Source: Dyadobacter sp. CY326
GTDB lineage: Bacteria; Bacteroidota; Bacteroidia; Cytophagales; Spirosomataceae
NCBI RefSeq assembly: GCF_021390515.1
Contig: NZ_JAJUXI010000002.1
Location: forward strand, 1-64,000
DNA length: 64,000 nt
Reading direction: 5' to 3'
The position numbers and the translations under genes were made by a program. Shown in pieces: positions 44,408 to 53,744 of this stretch (its first letter is position 1; each line of letters starts with the position of its first letter). The notes below the pieces were generated by a model. It saw only the letters and a list, made by a program, of their open reading frames with translations. It was not told where the DNA came from and made no database searches.

Positions 44408-47083
44408 ATGAGTTCAAGGTTTACGAACGAGTCTTTGGAGATGGTGATTTCCGGAATCAACGCCGGAATTTGGGATTGGGACTTCGACACAGATCTGCAA
44501 ATCTGGTCGGATCGTTTCTTTGAACTGCTTGAATATGATCCGGGCGAGGTTGATCCCGGCTATGCTTCTTTTATAGAAAATCTGGTTCATCCGGATGACC
44601 GGAAAATTGTCGTTGATGCGGTTAAGGCGCAATTGGAGCAAAACATTCCTTATAATGTTCAGGTCCGGCTCAAAACGAAGTTCAGCGGTTACCGATTTTT
44701 CGAGTGCATGGGAAACGCCAGGTTCGTCGACGGCAAACCAGCCAGAATGGTTGGCTCTATAACCGACATTCACGAACGTCATTCGCTCAAAGAACAGTTA
44801 TCCAAAAACGAAAATTTATTACAGGTTGCGAGCCGTCTTGCACGCATTGGCGCCTGGGAGCTCGATATTCCCACCATGAAACCTTCGTGGTCGCCCACTA
44901 TTTTCAAGATTATCGAAGTTGAAAATTCGCCGGATCTGGATTTCAAAACGGCGCTTGGTTATTACAAACCCTGGTCGCAACCTTTGATTCGCGAGGCGTT
45001 TGAGGATGCCATTCATTTTGGAAAACAATTTGATGTCGAACTGTGGATGGAAACCGCGACGGGGAAAAACATTTGGGTGCGGACCATTGGACAGGTTACG
45101 CTGCAAGACGGAAAACCCGTTAAGCTTTTTGGCGTTTTACAGGATTTGACAGAAAGTAAACTGACCGAAGAAAAGTTGAGTGTGGTGTTCCAACATTCCA
45201 CAGACGCGCATTTATTGATTGACGATCAAGGGATTATAGATTGCAATAAAGCTGCTGTAAAGATGCTGCGCTGCAAGGATAAAAACGAGCTGCTATCCAT
45301 TCATCCGGCAACTTTCTCTCCCGAATTTCAGCCTGATGGGCAACGATCAGGGGATAAATCCCTGGAAATGGACCGCATAGCGTACGAAACAGGTTACAAC
45401 CGTTTTGAATGGACACACAAACGGCTTGATGGTGAAGACTTCCCGGTTGAGGTCACACTGAATCCGGTCCATATCAACAATAAAAAAGTATTGCTCGTAG
45501 TGTGGCATGACATCAGCCACAGGAAACACGCAGAAGAAGTCATTCGCAGAAATGAGGCAATGCTTGCTGAATCACAGCAACTTACACACAGCGGAAGCTG
45601 GGAAGCGAACCTGGTGACGGGCCAAAATTTCTGGTCGGATGAAGCGTTTCGCATTTTTGGACTTGAACCGGACAGTGACGGGCCAAACACGGAGCTGTTT
45701 TCGAAAATGATCCATCCGGAAGACATGCATTTGTATATATCGTACATTAAAGATGCGATTAACAGTCTGAGTCCCGCAAGTTTCGATCTGCGGATTGTGC
45801 TTCCCGACGGTAGGATCAAGTTTATTCACGCAATTGGAAAACCGTTTGTCGATCAGACAGGCCGCGTTGTCAAATTATACGGCGCGATCATGGACATTGA
45901 CGCGCAGAAAAAGAATGAGCAGGAATTGATCAAAGCGAAGGAAGAAGCAGAAATGGCAGCCGTAGCCAAGTCCCAGTTTCTGTCGACAATGAGTCATGAA
46001 ATCCGCACGCCGATGAATGCCGTGATCGGTTTCACACATTTGCTGTTGCAGCAGGACCCAAAGCCAGAGCAGATGGAATATCTCAATATTTTGAAATTTT
46101 CCGCGGAAAATCTGTTGGTTTTAATCAATGACATTCTTGATTTCAGCAAGATCGAGGCGGGTAAAATCGAGTTTGAGGAAGTTGATTTCAATATTTTATC
46201 ATTGCTGGAAAACATCCGGTCGGGCAACATTCAGCGCGCGCACGAAAAGGCAATTGGACTAAAAGTAAAAGCAGACAAAGACCTTGATCTGACCGTTGTT
46301 GGCGATCCCGTTCGCTTGGGCCAGATTCTGACAAACCTGATCAGCAATGCAGTCAAATTCACAGAAGTTGGTGAAGTAATCGTGACGGCAACAATTACAA
46401 AACGCAACAAAAATGCTGTTACCATTGGATTTGAAGTAAAAGACACCGGAATTGGCATTCCGGAGGATAAGCTTGAAAATATCTTCGACAGTTTCACGCA
46501 AGCAACCTCGGACACGACACGCAAATACGGCGGTTCAGGCCTTGGGCTTACGATCACAAAACGCTTGCTGGAATTGCAAAACAGCCGCATTCAATTGAAA
46601 AGCAAGCCCGGGGAAGGCTCGACATTTTATTTCAGCCTCGATTTCAAGGTTAGCTTGAATCAGGTTCAAGACGAGGAAAGCGATGGTTTTGACAATAGGC
46701 AGAGCCTGAAAGGCACCAAACTGCTTATTGTTGAAGATAATAGAGTGAATGTCTTTCTGATGAAAAACTTTATGAAGCAATGGGAAATAGAATACGACGT
46801 TGCGGAGAACGGACTTATTGCTTATCAAATGGTTCAGGAGACTGATTATGATCTGATCCTGATGGATTTGCAGATGCCCGAAATGGACGGTTATGAGGCG
46901 ACCGCCAGAATCAGATGCTTACCAGACTCGAAATACGCCGATCTTCCAATCATTGCCCTTACCGCGTCGGCCATGCTGGACATTAAAGATATCGCGTTTC
47001 GGGTTGGAATGAATGATTATGTAAGCAAGCCATTTACGCCGAATGAATTATATGCGAAAATTGCTGCTTACAGAAAAAGATAG
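44408..47083 (+). CDS. Hybrid multi-PAS histidine kinase with receiver domain
   Basis: An 891-residue cytosolic hybrid kinase. Four PAS/PAC units are visible: about 5-130 (AGIWDWDFDTDLQIWSDRF), 135-255 (RIGAWELDIPTMKPSW), 260-380 and 385-510 (SGSWEANLVTGQNFWSDEAF). Then the phosphoacceptor helix STMSHEIRTPMNAVIGF (His530), a HATPase_c domain (NAVKFTEVG, DTGIGIPEDKL, GSGLGLTITKRL) and a C-terminal receiver domain with Asp820 in LILMDLQMPEMDGYEA. The layout fits an intramolecular phosphorelay; the HPt partner is not here. The ATG at 44408 is used; an upstream ATG at 44403 is out of frame. Confidence 0.93.
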   Translation: MSSRFTNESLEMVISGINAGIWDWDFDTDLQIWSDRFFELLEYDPGEVDPGYASFIENLVHPDDRKIVVDAVKAQLEQNIPYNVQVRLKTKFSGYRFFECMGNARFVDGKPARMVGSITDIHERHSLKEQLSKNENLLQVASRLARIGAWELDIPTMKPSWSPTIFKIIEVENSPDLDFKTALGYYKPWSQPLIREAFEDAIHFGKQFDVELWMETATGKNIWVRTIGQVTLQDGKPVKLFGVLQDLTESKLTEEKLSVVFQHSTDAHLLIDDQGIIDCNKAAVKMLRCKDKNELLSIHPATFSPEFQPDGQRSGDKSLEMDRIAYETGYNRFEWTHKRLDGEDFPVEVTLNPVHINNKKVLLVVWHDISHRKHAEEVIRRNEAMLAESQQLTHSGSWEANLVTGQNFWSDEAFRIFGLEPDSDGPNTELFSKMIHPEDMHLYISYIKDAINSLSPASFDLRIVLPDGRIKFIHAIGKPFVDQTGRVVKLYGAIMDIDAQKKNEQELIKAKEEAEMAAVAKSQFLSTMSHEIRTPMNAVIGFTHLLLQQDPKPEQMEYLNILKFSAENLLVLINDILDFSKIEAGKIEFEEVDFNILSLLENIRSGNIQRAHEKAIGLKVKADKDLDLTVVGDPVRLGQILTNLISNAVKFTEVGEVIVTATITKRNKNAVTIGFEVKDTGIGIPEDKLENIFDSFTQATSDTTRKYGGSGLGLTITKRLLELQNSRIQLKSKPGEGSTFYFSLDFKVSLNQVQDEESDGFDNRQSLKGTKLLIVEDNRVNVFLMKNFMKQWEIEYDVAENGLIAYQMVQETDYDLILMDLQMPEMDGYEATARIRCLPDSKYADLPIIALTASAMLDIKDIAFRVGMNDYVSKPFTPNELYAKIAAYRKR

Positions 47084-47104
47084 CTTTGGATTGAATAGCT
47101 ATCT
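47074..47104 (-). terminator. Terminator overlapping hybrid kinase stop, for leftward gene
   Basis: An 8-base inverted repeat (AGATAGCT at 47078-47085, AGCTATCT at 47097-47104). Read on the minus strand the stem is followed by TTTTTC, so it terminates the DUF3592-like gene; it overlaps the stop codon of the convergent hybrid kinase. Confidence 0.7.
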
Positions 47105-47119
47105 TAATAATTGAGTTAA

Positions 47120-47476
47120 TCAGGCGGTTTGCAGGAAAATAACCCTGTTATAATATTCCGGGTCATATTTCACGAGCACCTGACTGCCTTGTTTCATAGC
47201 GTCATATTTGGAATAAGATAAAATTTCCCTCACTTCCGCTACGAAATCAGCACCTTTATCGTCCTGCACTTTGACTTTCATTTGATATTCAGGAAGATTA
47301 TTGAGATACTCGCCGGTTGGTTCAATATTCAAAACCGTTGCGTTTGCTTCAATGCCTTCCAATAAGATTTTTTGCTTTTGCTTGGCTTGACGATTTTTCC
47401 GGATAGTGCTAACAACCCAGAAAAGTATCATGCCGATTAGTATAATGGTTGCCCCTAATTCTCTGTTGCTTTCCAC
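47120..47476 (-). CDS. Single-pass membrane protein, DUF3592-like
   Basis: A 118-residue protein with one N-terminal transmembrane helix (ELGATIILIGMILFWVVSTI) and a cytosolic or periplasmic beta-rich domain: GIEANATVLNIEPTGEYLNNLPEY, VKVQDDKGADFVAEVREIL, GSQVLVKYDPEYYNRVIF. This resembles DUF3592/OB-like domains of small membrane proteins of unknown function. It lies leftward after the receiver-only regulator at 47588 and ends at a terminator. Confidence 0.75.
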   Translation of the reverse strand: MESNRELGATIILIGMILFWVVSTIRKNRQAKQKQKILLEGIEANATVLNIEPTGEYLNNLPEYQMKVKVQDDKGADFVAEVREILSYSKYDAMKQGSQVLVKYDPEYYNRVIFLQTA

Positions 47477-47587
47477 GGTATATTTGTGATTGAGTTATAA
47501 CCAAAATAAGCCAATTAACCATTAAAAACGACATTCGCGTTATCAAACGGCTTCTTTACTTATTATTAGGTTACACATCACGTAATA

Positions 47588-48091
47588 CTACGCAGTTCTT
47601 TGCCCCACGTCTGTTGTAGATGACTTATTTTCGGTTTTTTCAAAGGCAACAGCGGGCAGCTTGTTGTAATCCAGCCAGTAATGGCAAATCGTTTCCAGCA
47701 TGTAACGCAACTCTTCAAATTCAGTTGGTTTTACAAAGAAGGAATTCGCTCCTGCCAGGTAACATTTGCTGATGATATCATTGGAATCGTTGCTGCTCAA
47801 CAGCACAACAGGAATCGTTCTCCATTGTGTAACGGCGTTATCCGGCGTATTTCTGATAAGTTTCAGGAGCGCGAGCCCGTTTATCGAAGGCATGTTTACA
47901 TCCATAATGATCAGCGCGGGTCGCCGGCCTGTGTATTCGGGCGAAGATTGAAGAATCAGGAATTGGTATAATTCACTTCCTCCCTGAAAAAACCTTACAT
48001 GATAATTAGGAAGGAATTTGTTGAAAATGCTTCGGACCAGAAATCTGTGATCTGCCGAGTCATCTACGAGGTAAATCTCTTTTAAGTCCAT
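47588..48091 (-). CDS. Receiver-only response regulator
   Basis: A 167-residue single REC domain. Acidic pair VDDSADHRF, phosphoacceptor Asp64 in LIIMDVNMPSINGL, the LSSND switch and the VKP Lys are present. A Ser/Thr-rich C-terminal tail follows. It is related to the receiver at 37030 but not a close copy. No kinase is adjacent on this strand; the hybrid kinase at 44408-47083 is the nearest candidate partner, which is inference only. Confidence 0.92.
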   Translation of the reverse strand: MDLKEIYLVDDSADHRFLVRSIFNKFLPNYHVRFFQGGSELYQFLILQSSPEYTGRRPALIIMDVNMPSINGLALLKLIRNTPDNAVTQWRTIPVVLLSSNDSNDIISKCYLAGANSFFVKPTEFEELRYMLETICHYWLDYNKLPAVAFEKTENKSSTTDVGQRTA

Positions 48092-48164
48092 TTTGTGCAG
48101 TGTTTTAGTTACATTTCAATCGTTGAAATCTCTAGACGGGTTATGCCAGGACCAGTGCAAATGT

Positions 48165-48199
48165 CAAAAAACCGTTCCATGCGATCGCTCGCACGGAAC
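48165..48199 (-). terminator. Terminator after MBL hydrolase gene
   Basis: On the minus strand an 11-base stem (48199-48189 with 48184-48174, one mismatch) closed by a 4-base loop, then a run of T (A run at 48166-48171 on plus). It lies 31 bases after the MBL stop. Confidence 0.85.
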
Positions 48200-48229
48200 C
48201 TTTAAACAAAGAAAGTCTTAATATTATCT

Positions 48230-49228
48230 TCACCTACTTAATCGAAAACTTTTCTTTGTCTTGCTTTTTGACAAAAGCGCAATGCCCAAAGCCGATAATG
48301 CTGCCACAGCACCGATCGTGAACAATATTTGGTATGGTTCAGCGACTTCTTTCGGAACCGAAACGATCCCGTCGCTGTCCGTAATCGCTGGCGTCATTAC
48401 ATAACGCCCGCGCTTGGGCACCGCCTTTTCCTCAAAATAATAGGCCAGTTCTAACAATTGTTGCTGCATTTCCTGCCCCGACATGGGCTGTCCATGCCCC
48501 GTTGCGACAATTTCTGGCATAAGCGAAGCGAGCTGGTCAACCGAATCCTCAGCCTTTAACCAATTGCAAGTGAAATATTTAGGCGGACCGCTGATGATTT
48601 TTGTCTGCAAAAGAACACACAGCGCCGATTCCTGTTTGGTGGTCACGAAAGCGTCGCCTGCAATAAGAACTTTGTCTTCTTCTCTCCAAAAACTGACATG
48701 TCCAGGCGCGTGACCAGGCGTGTGAATGTAAGTCCAGCCGGGCATGAACGGAATCTCCGGCGTGATGCCTGGGAATGCCTCCACACGTTCGTGTATGTCA
48801 ATGGGTGAAGCACTATAAAGGTCTGCAAGATAGGCCATCATGCCTCCGCCCACGCTCGAATCCGGTGGTGGATATGCTGACCGGCCGGTTAAATATGGCA
48901 ATTCAAGATAATGTGCGTAAACAGGCACATCCCATTCCTCAGCTAATCGCTTCAATGATCCAACGTGGTCGAAGTGGCCATGCGTCAACACAATTGCTGC
49001 CGGTCGGGAATCAGCTCCGAACAGCTCCTTAACCATTCTTTTGATCTTCGGATAAGCCGTTTTCAGACCCGCGTCAACAAGCACCCACGAATCGTCATTT
49101 TTATTTTTGACCACATAAACGTTTGTAAATATGTCTGTCAGCCCCCAAATGCCTTCCGCAACCTGGAAATGCGATGTGCGCGCAACCACCGGGCCTCCTT
49201 CTTCTTTCGCTGTTTGTTCCATATTCAA
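48230..49228 (-). CDS. MBL-fold metallo-hydrolase with C-terminal membrane helix
   Basis: A 332-residue metallo-beta-lactamase-fold hydrolase. The metal motif is THGHFDHVG (His83, His85, Asp87, His88), with further ligands in HTPGHAPGH and IAGDAFVT and a later His in VATGHGQPM. There is no signal peptide, but the last 30 residues form a transmembrane helix (ILFTIGAVAALSALGIALLS) followed by a basic tail, so it looks tail-anchored. The function may be thioester or lactone hydrolysis; the substrate is unknown. ATGs at 49228 and 49222. It is divergent to the alpha-glucosidase gene. Confidence 0.9.
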   Translation of the reverse strand: MNMEQTAKEEGGPVVARTSHFQVAEGIWGLTDIFTNVYVVKNKNDDSWVLVDAGLKTAYPKIKRMVKELFGADSRPAAIVLTHGHFDHVGSLKRLAEEWDVPVYAHYLELPYLTGRSAYPPPDSSVGGGMMAYLADLYSASPIDIHERVEAFPGITPEIPFMPGWTYIHTPGHAPGHVSFWREEDKVLIAGDAFVTTKQESALCVLLQTKIISGPPKYFTCNWLKAEDSVDQLASLMPEIVATGHGQPMSGQEMQQQLLELAYYFEEKAVPKRGRYVMTPAITDSDGIVSVPKEVAEPYQILFTIGAVAALSALGIALLSKSKTKKSFRLSR

Positions 49229-49423
49229 TTTTGATTAATGCATTTGTTTGGGGCGAAGCTTTTTAAAAACTGTGCCATAAATGCTTCCTTTCTCAGCCGA
49301 AGCGATTTTTCCATAATTTTTCGCGTTATTTTTTATACAAAGGCCTTGATTTTTAGGCTTATACTCGCATGCTTTTTTTCTTGCCAGCAACATTCGGGCG
49401 CGATTTTTTACTGCGAAAAAAAA

Positions 49424-51073
49424 ATGGAATACACCACAATCATGGAGCAGACTTCGGCGCAAACCTCCGCTTCTTCAAAGCATCTTTGGTGGCAATCGGG
49501 GGTGATTTATCAAATTTACCCAAGGTCTTTCAAAGACTCGGACGGAGATGGAGTGGGTGACATTCAAGGCATTATCAGCAAACTGGATTACCTGGAATGG
49601 CTTGGTGTTGACTGCATATGGCTTTCCCCGATCTTCTCCTCTCCCATGGCTGATTTTGGTTATGACATTTCAGATTACCGATGCATTCACCCGCTTTTTG
49701 GGACAATGAATGATCTTGACAAATTGCTGAGCGAAGTGCATCACCGGGACATGAAACTCCTGCTTGACCTTGTGCCTAACCACACCAGCGATCAGCATCC
49801 CTGGTTTTTGGAAAGTCGCTCGTCGAGAGATAATCCGAAAAGCGATTGGTATATCTGGCATGATGGAAAAGAAGGCGGCTCGCTGCCAAATAATTGGTTG
49901 AGCGTGTTCGGTGGGAATGCTTGGGAATGGGATGAATTAAGGCAACAATATTATTACCACGCATTTTTAAAACAACAGCCTGACCTGAACTGGCGCCATC
50001 CCGAAGTGCAGGAAGCCATGCTCGACATGATGCGTTTCTGGCTGGAAAAGGGTGTGGACGGTTTTCGGGTGGATGTCATGTGGCACATGATCAAGGATGA
50101 GCAGTTGCGTGATAATCCGCCAGCGCCCGGATCGCCCAGTGAAGCAGAGCAACTTTCGTATGATCATTTAATGCCCGTTTATTCCACCGACCAGCCCGAG
50201 GTGCATGACATTGTGCGCATGATGCGGGCGCTCACGAATGAATATGACGAGCGCGTTCTGATTGGGGAAATTTATTTACCAATCGACAAACTTGTAACTT
50301 ATTATGGTAAGGACAATGATGAATCGCACTTGCCATTCAATTTTCAACTGCTTACGCTTCCGTGGGACGCGTTGCAAATTGCAGCGGCCATCGAGGAATA
50401 TGAGGGTGCGCTGCCACCCGATGGCTGGCCAAACTGGGTGCTTGGCAATCACGACAAACCAAGAATTTCGAGCCGGGTGGGCATTGCCCAGGCAAAAGTC
50501 GCTGCGTTAATGCTCCTGACTTTGCGCGGCACGCCGACAATGTATTATGGTGACGAAATCGGCATGCGGGACGTCCCCATTCCCTTGGACGAGATCGTTG
50601 ATCCGCAAGGCCTTAACATGCCCGACCTGGACATAAGCCGTGATCCGGCTCGCACACCGATGCAATGGAACAATCAGCCGAACAGCGGATTCTCCTATAA
50701 CAAACCCTGGTTGCGACTGCCTATGAATTTTGGGCGTGTCAATGTTGAAATGCAAAAGGACGATGCATATTCACAACTCACATTCTATCGCGCGCTTTTG
50801 GAAATCAGAAAAGAAAACGCGGCGCTGCATATAGGAAGTTACGCGCCAGTCTACGCCGATCAGCAATTGATCGCTTACATCCGCGAATGGGGAAACGACC
50901 GTTTCCTGATCATTCTCAACCTCAGCCACAGAACCGCCTATTTCAAACCAAAATCGACCACTTACAAAGGCACAGTTGTGTTGGGAACGGAATTTGAAAG
51001 AGGCGGGATGCAAATTGAAAATATTATCACACTTGGCGGTGATGAGGGGTTGCTCATCCGCCTTCAAAGTTAA
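49424..51073 (+). CDS. GH13 alpha-glucosidase / alpha-amylase family hydrolase
   Basis: A 549-residue cytosolic GH13 enzyme cutting alpha-glucosidic bonds. The four conserved regions are present: DLVPNHTS, GFRVDVMWH (nucleophile Asp217), IGEIY (acid/base Glu282) and GNHDKPR (Asp344). The start VIYQIYPRSFKDSDGDGVGDIQGI is typical of oligo-1,6-glucosidases and alpha-glucosidases. ATG 49424 is chosen (ATG 49442 also possible); the frame is open to 49238 but that extension is not family-like. The CinA-like gene follows after 11 bases and the LLM oxidoreductase overlaps that gene. Confidence 0.9.
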   Translation: MEYTTIMEQTSAQTSASSKHLWWQSGVIYQIYPRSFKDSDGDGVGDIQGIISKLDYLEWLGVDCIWLSPIFSSPMADFGYDISDYRCIHPLFGTMNDLDKLLSEVHHRDMKLLLDLVPNHTSDQHPWFLESRSSRDNPKSDWYIWHDGKEGGSLPNNWLSVFGGNAWEWDELRQQYYYHAFLKQQPDLNWRHPEVQEAMLDMMRFWLEKGVDGFRVDVMWHMIKDEQLRDNPPAPGSPSEAEQLSYDHLMPVYSTDQPEVHDIVRMMRALTNEYDERVLIGEIYLPIDKLVTYYGKDNDESHLPFNFQLLTLPWDALQIAAAIEEYEGALPPDGWPNWVLGNHDKPRISSRVGIAQAKVAALMLLTLRGTPTMYYGDEIGMRDVPIPLDEIVDPQGLNMPDLDISRDPARTPMQWNNQPNSGFSYNKPWLRLPMNFGRVNVEMQKDDAYSQLTFYRALLEIRKENAALHIGSYAPVYADQQLIAYIREWGNDRFLIILNLSHRTAYFKPKSTTYKGTVVLGTEFERGGMQIENIITLGGDEGLLIRLQS

Positions 51074-51084
51074 ACTTTAACACC

Positions 51085-51600
51085 ATGCCTTCACAAATTG
51101 TACTGGATTGCAGCAAAGCGCTTGCAGATCGAAAAATGACCGTTGCTTTTGCAGAAAGTGCCACTTCTGGCCGACTTGCTGCTGAATTTTCACTTTGTCC
51201 TGATTCGGGACAAGTTTTAAAAGGGGGGCTCGTTTGCTACGACGCCAATCTCAAAATTGACATTCTGGGGGTTTCAAAGGCGATAATTGATGAGTTCACG
51301 CCCGAGAGCGCTGAGGTCACGAAGGAATTGGCCAGCAAGCTGCAAACCTTTATTCCTGCCAATGTTCACGTTGGCATAACCGGACTTACAACACCGGGCG
51401 GCAGTGAATCGCCCGAAAAACCTGTGGGGACGATATTCATCCATGCATTGATTAATGGTGAGTCTGTTGCTGTCCGGGAAACCTTCCAAGGTGAACCGGA
51501 AGGCATTGTTTTGCAATCCATTGACCGCATTGCGAAGCTCATTCTCAATGAAGTAATCAACAATTCTACAATCACTGAAACTGAATCAATTCATGACTAG
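51085..51600 (+). CDS. CinA C-terminal-type nicotinamide-nucleotide amidase-like protein
   Basis: A 171-residue stand-alone CinA C-terminal domain (PncC-like), the class that deamidates NMN to NaMN in NAD recycling. Motifs: VAFAESATSGRLAAEFS (nucleophile Ser-rich loop), KGGLVCYDANLKIDILGV and HVGITGLTTPGG, where family members usually have AxTGxAGPxGG. The N-terminal molybdopterin-like half of full CinA is absent. The gene overlaps the next one by 8 bases, indicating translational coupling. Confidence 0.87.
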   Translation: MPSQIVLDCSKALADRKMTVAFAESATSGRLAAEFSLCPDSGQVLKGGLVCYDANLKIDILGVSKAIIDEFTPESAEVTKELASKLQTFIPANVHVGITGLTTPGGSESPEKPVGTIFIHALINGESVAVRETFQGEPEGIVLQSIDRIAKLILNEVINNSTITETESIHD

Positions 51601-52570
51601 TCCCAACCTTACAGCAGGTTTTCACGCCTCGCACGAACAATTTAAGCCAAGTGAACTCCTTGCCTGGGTGCAAATGGCGGAGGCAGCGGGCTTTACACAT
51701 TCGCTTTGCTCCGACCATTATTATCCATGGAGCGAGTCGCAGGGTGAAAGTGGCTTTGCGTGGAGCTGGTTGGGTGCGGCTATGCACGCCACCAGCATGA
51801 ACTTCGGCATTGTTAATGCGCCCGTTCAGCGTTACAGTCCAGCCATTATTGCACAAGCTGTGGCGACGCTCTGCGAAATGTTCCCAGGCAAATTCTGGAT
51901 CGCAACGGGAAGCGGGCAGTTTCTGAATGAGCACATTAACGGTGAAAAATGGCCTTCGAAAGAAATCCGCAACGAGCGCTTAAAAGAATGTGTGGACATC
52001 ATGCGCGCACTTTGGCGCGGCGAAATGGTCTCGCACAAAGGCCACGTAGTAGTCGAAGAAGCGAAGCTTTATACACGCCCTGACTACATTCCGACTGTCA
52101 TCGGTGCTGCCATAACGCCGAAAACTGCGCGCTGGATTGGCGGCTGGGCCGATGGAATGATCACCATTTCCAAACCTTACGACGAATTAAAAGCGACCAT
52201 TGATGCATTTCGTGAAGGCGGTGGCGAGGGAAAACCTGTTTATGTCAAAGTGCAATTGTCTTATGACACGACTTATGAAAAAGCGCTGCAAGGCGCGCAT
52301 GAGCAATGGCGAAACAATGTTTTTGCCTCCGCACTTTTATCAGATGTCAAACTGCCTGAGGCGTTTGACGCAGCGGGCGCCATGATCCAACCCAACGAAA
52401 TTTTGCCCTTTGTCCGCGTTTCTGATAGCACTGACAGGCACATTGAATGGTTGAGCCGTGACTTTGACGCAGGTGCAACGCACGTTTATTTACACAATGT
52501 GAACCGGGAACAGGAGCAGTTTATCAATGTCTTCGGAGAAAAAGTGCTGCCTGCGTTAAGCCGACTTTAA
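51593..52570 (+). CDS. LLM-class flavin oxidoreductase (non-F420, TIGR03885-like)
   Basis: A 325-residue TIM-barrel flavin oxidoreductase of the luciferase-like monooxygenase family. It has SDHYYPWSESQGESGFAWSWLGA, a GxG-rich ATGSGQFLNE substrate region and VIGAAITPKTARWIGGWADGMI. The pattern resembles the FMN-dependent, F420-related subgroup found in non-F420 organisms. The reaction is unknown. It overlaps the CinA-like gene by 8 bases (translation coupled) and ends the alpha-glucosidase operon. Confidence 0.87.
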   Translation: MTSPNLTAGFHASHEQFKPSELLAWVQMAEAAGFTHSLCSDHYYPWSESQGESGFAWSWLGAAMHATSMNFGIVNAPVQRYSPAIIAQAVATLCEMFPGKFWIATGSGQFLNEHINGEKWPSKEIRNERLKECVDIMRALWRGEMVSHKGHVVVEEAKLYTRPDYIPTVIGAAITPKTARWIGGWADGMITISKPYDELKATIDAFREGGGEGKPVYVKVQLSYDTTYEKALQGAHEQWRNNVFASALLSDVKLPEAFDAAGAMIQPNEILPFVRVSDSTDRHIEWLSRDFDAGATHVYLHNVNREQEQFINVFGEKVLPALSRL

Positions 52571-52626
52571 ACAAACCTGGTATTATTTTTTAGTCCAAAA
52601 AAACAATCAACAAATCAAAAACAATC

Positions 52627-52911
52627 ATGAAAGCATTAAAATCAATATTAGCAACTTCCGGATTGGCACTTTGCATTGGAATAACCTCCTGCGGCAAGAC
52701 TAATGATACTGAAAAAGGAAGTGAAGGATCGGGAAGCGCAACGGAGGCAACGCCTAACGACAGCAGCGGCGCAGAAAGCACCAGGGCCGATGGCATTGGA
52801 GAAGATAATCAGGACGACAGCCTGGGCTATCCTTCGAATCAGTCGAACCTGAATGCAGACTCCACAAGCCGCAAGCATGATGACTCATTATCTGGAAAAA
52901 CACAGCGCTAG
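52627..52911 (+). CDS. Small predicted lipoprotein, low complexity
   Basis: A 94-residue secreted lipoprotein: signal MKALKSILATSGLALCIGI and lipobox ITSC (Cys near residue 22). The mature part is disordered and rich in Ser, Asp, Asn and Glu (GSEGSGSATEATPNDSSG), with no cysteines after the lipid one. No recognised family; probably a surface or periplasmic linker-like lipoprotein. It converges with the next gene, separated by 6 bases. Confidence 0.6.
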   Translation: MKALKSILATSGLALCIGITSCGKTNDTEKGSEGSGSATEATPNDSSGAESTRADGIGEDNQDDSLGYPSNQSNLNADSTSRKHDDSLSGKTQR

Positions 52912-52917
52912 TAATGC

Positions 52918-53166
52918 TCAGGTTACTGATATGAATAATAAATAGGCAAGAATGATCACTGGAAATCCGCTGATCCCCAATGCCCAGCCCGTGTGGCCGC
53001 TTCCCATCAGAAAGTACGAAGCGGCCACGCATGCTAAAAGCAGCAGAATTGGAAGAAATATCATTCCTTTTCCTCCCTGGTCCTGCCCGCTGCTAAATAG
53101 TGAAAAGAACAAAAAGAGAGCCGCACCCACATTAACGGCCATGCAAATGTAGATCAGCGTTTTCAT
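52918..53166 (-). CDS. Small three-helix membrane protein
   Basis: An 82-residue inner-membrane protein with three hydrophobic helices: MKTLIYICMAVNVGAALFLFF, GMIFLPILLLLACVAASYFL and GWALGISGFPVIILAYLLFI. No family recognised. Its ATG overlaps the stop of the DinB-like gene upstream by four bases (ATGA), so it is translationally coupled to it and ends the leftward operon. Confidence 0.72.
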   Translation of the reverse strand: MKTLIYICMAVNVGAALFLFFSLFSSGQDQGGKGMIFLPILLLLACVAASYFLMGSGHTGWALGISGFPVIILAYLLFISVT

Positions 53167-53735
53167 GAGTCTTTTTTCGGGATATATTCATCTGTAAAGT
53201 GCTGATTTGATTTGGGTTTTGAAAACTTTTCAGCATTATATTGCTCTGAATTTCCTCTTGGAATGGACAATGATTTCCACTGAACATTAAGCGCCATTTT
53301 TCCAATAAAAACAATTTGCCCCACGTGATAGGGATAATGCGCAAGTTGCCTGTTAATGGCCTCCATCACCGAATGTCCCTGGTTTCTGATGTAAATGACT
53401 TTATCAAGATCCTGTTCGTCAAGCGCATGCAATGCTTCAAACAGACAATTCCAGCCTTCATTCCATTTGGTCAAAAGTGCTGCGCGATCGTTCATGTCAT
53501 TTTCGAATTCTCCATCCCTGTCGCGCCATTCTTTTTCGCCATCGGAGTTAAGGAAATCAGTCCAGCGAGAAAGCATATTGCCCCATAAGTGCTTCACAAT
53601 GACGGCAATGCTATTGCTTTCCTCATTAAATTGCCAGAATAGCTGCTCGTCCGAGAGCTGATCAAACGTTTTGTCGCCCAGCATTTTATAATATTCAAAT
53701 TGCTTGCGGGCGCTTTCCAGATAATTGCTATCCAT
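53163..53735 (-). CDS. DinB-superfamily protein (DUF1572-like)
   Basis: A 190-residue helical protein of the DinB/YfiT-like superfamily, resembling the DUF1572 subgroup. Likely metal-ligand His residues lie in VIVKHLWGNMLSRW and in RQLAHYPYHVGQIVFIGKM, spaced as in the family's metal site. Possible function: thiol transferase or metal-dependent hydrolase, consistent with a detoxification locus. The stop overlaps the ATG of the small membrane protein by four bases; the start lies 9 bases after the Crp/Fnr gene stop. Confidence 0.83.
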   Translation of the reverse strand: MDSNYLESARKQFEYYKMLGDKTFDQLSDEQLFWQFNEESNSIAVIVKHLWGNMLSRWTDFLNSDGEKEWRDRDGEFENDMNDRAALLTKWNEGWNCLFEALHALDEQDLDKVIYIRNQGHSVMEAINRQLAHYPYHVGQIVFIGKMALNVQWKSLSIPRGNSEQYNAEKFSKPKSNQHFTDEYIPKKDS

Positions 53736-53744
53736 TTTGAATCC

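Noticed and set aside
49238-49423. Frame extension before the alpha-glucosidase with a lipobox-like LILACFFSC
   Set aside because: The segment does not look like a normal signal peptide start (about 35 mixed residues before the hydrophobic part), the region is AT-rich intergenic DNA, and the GH13 homology begins after it. A start at 49424 is simpler.
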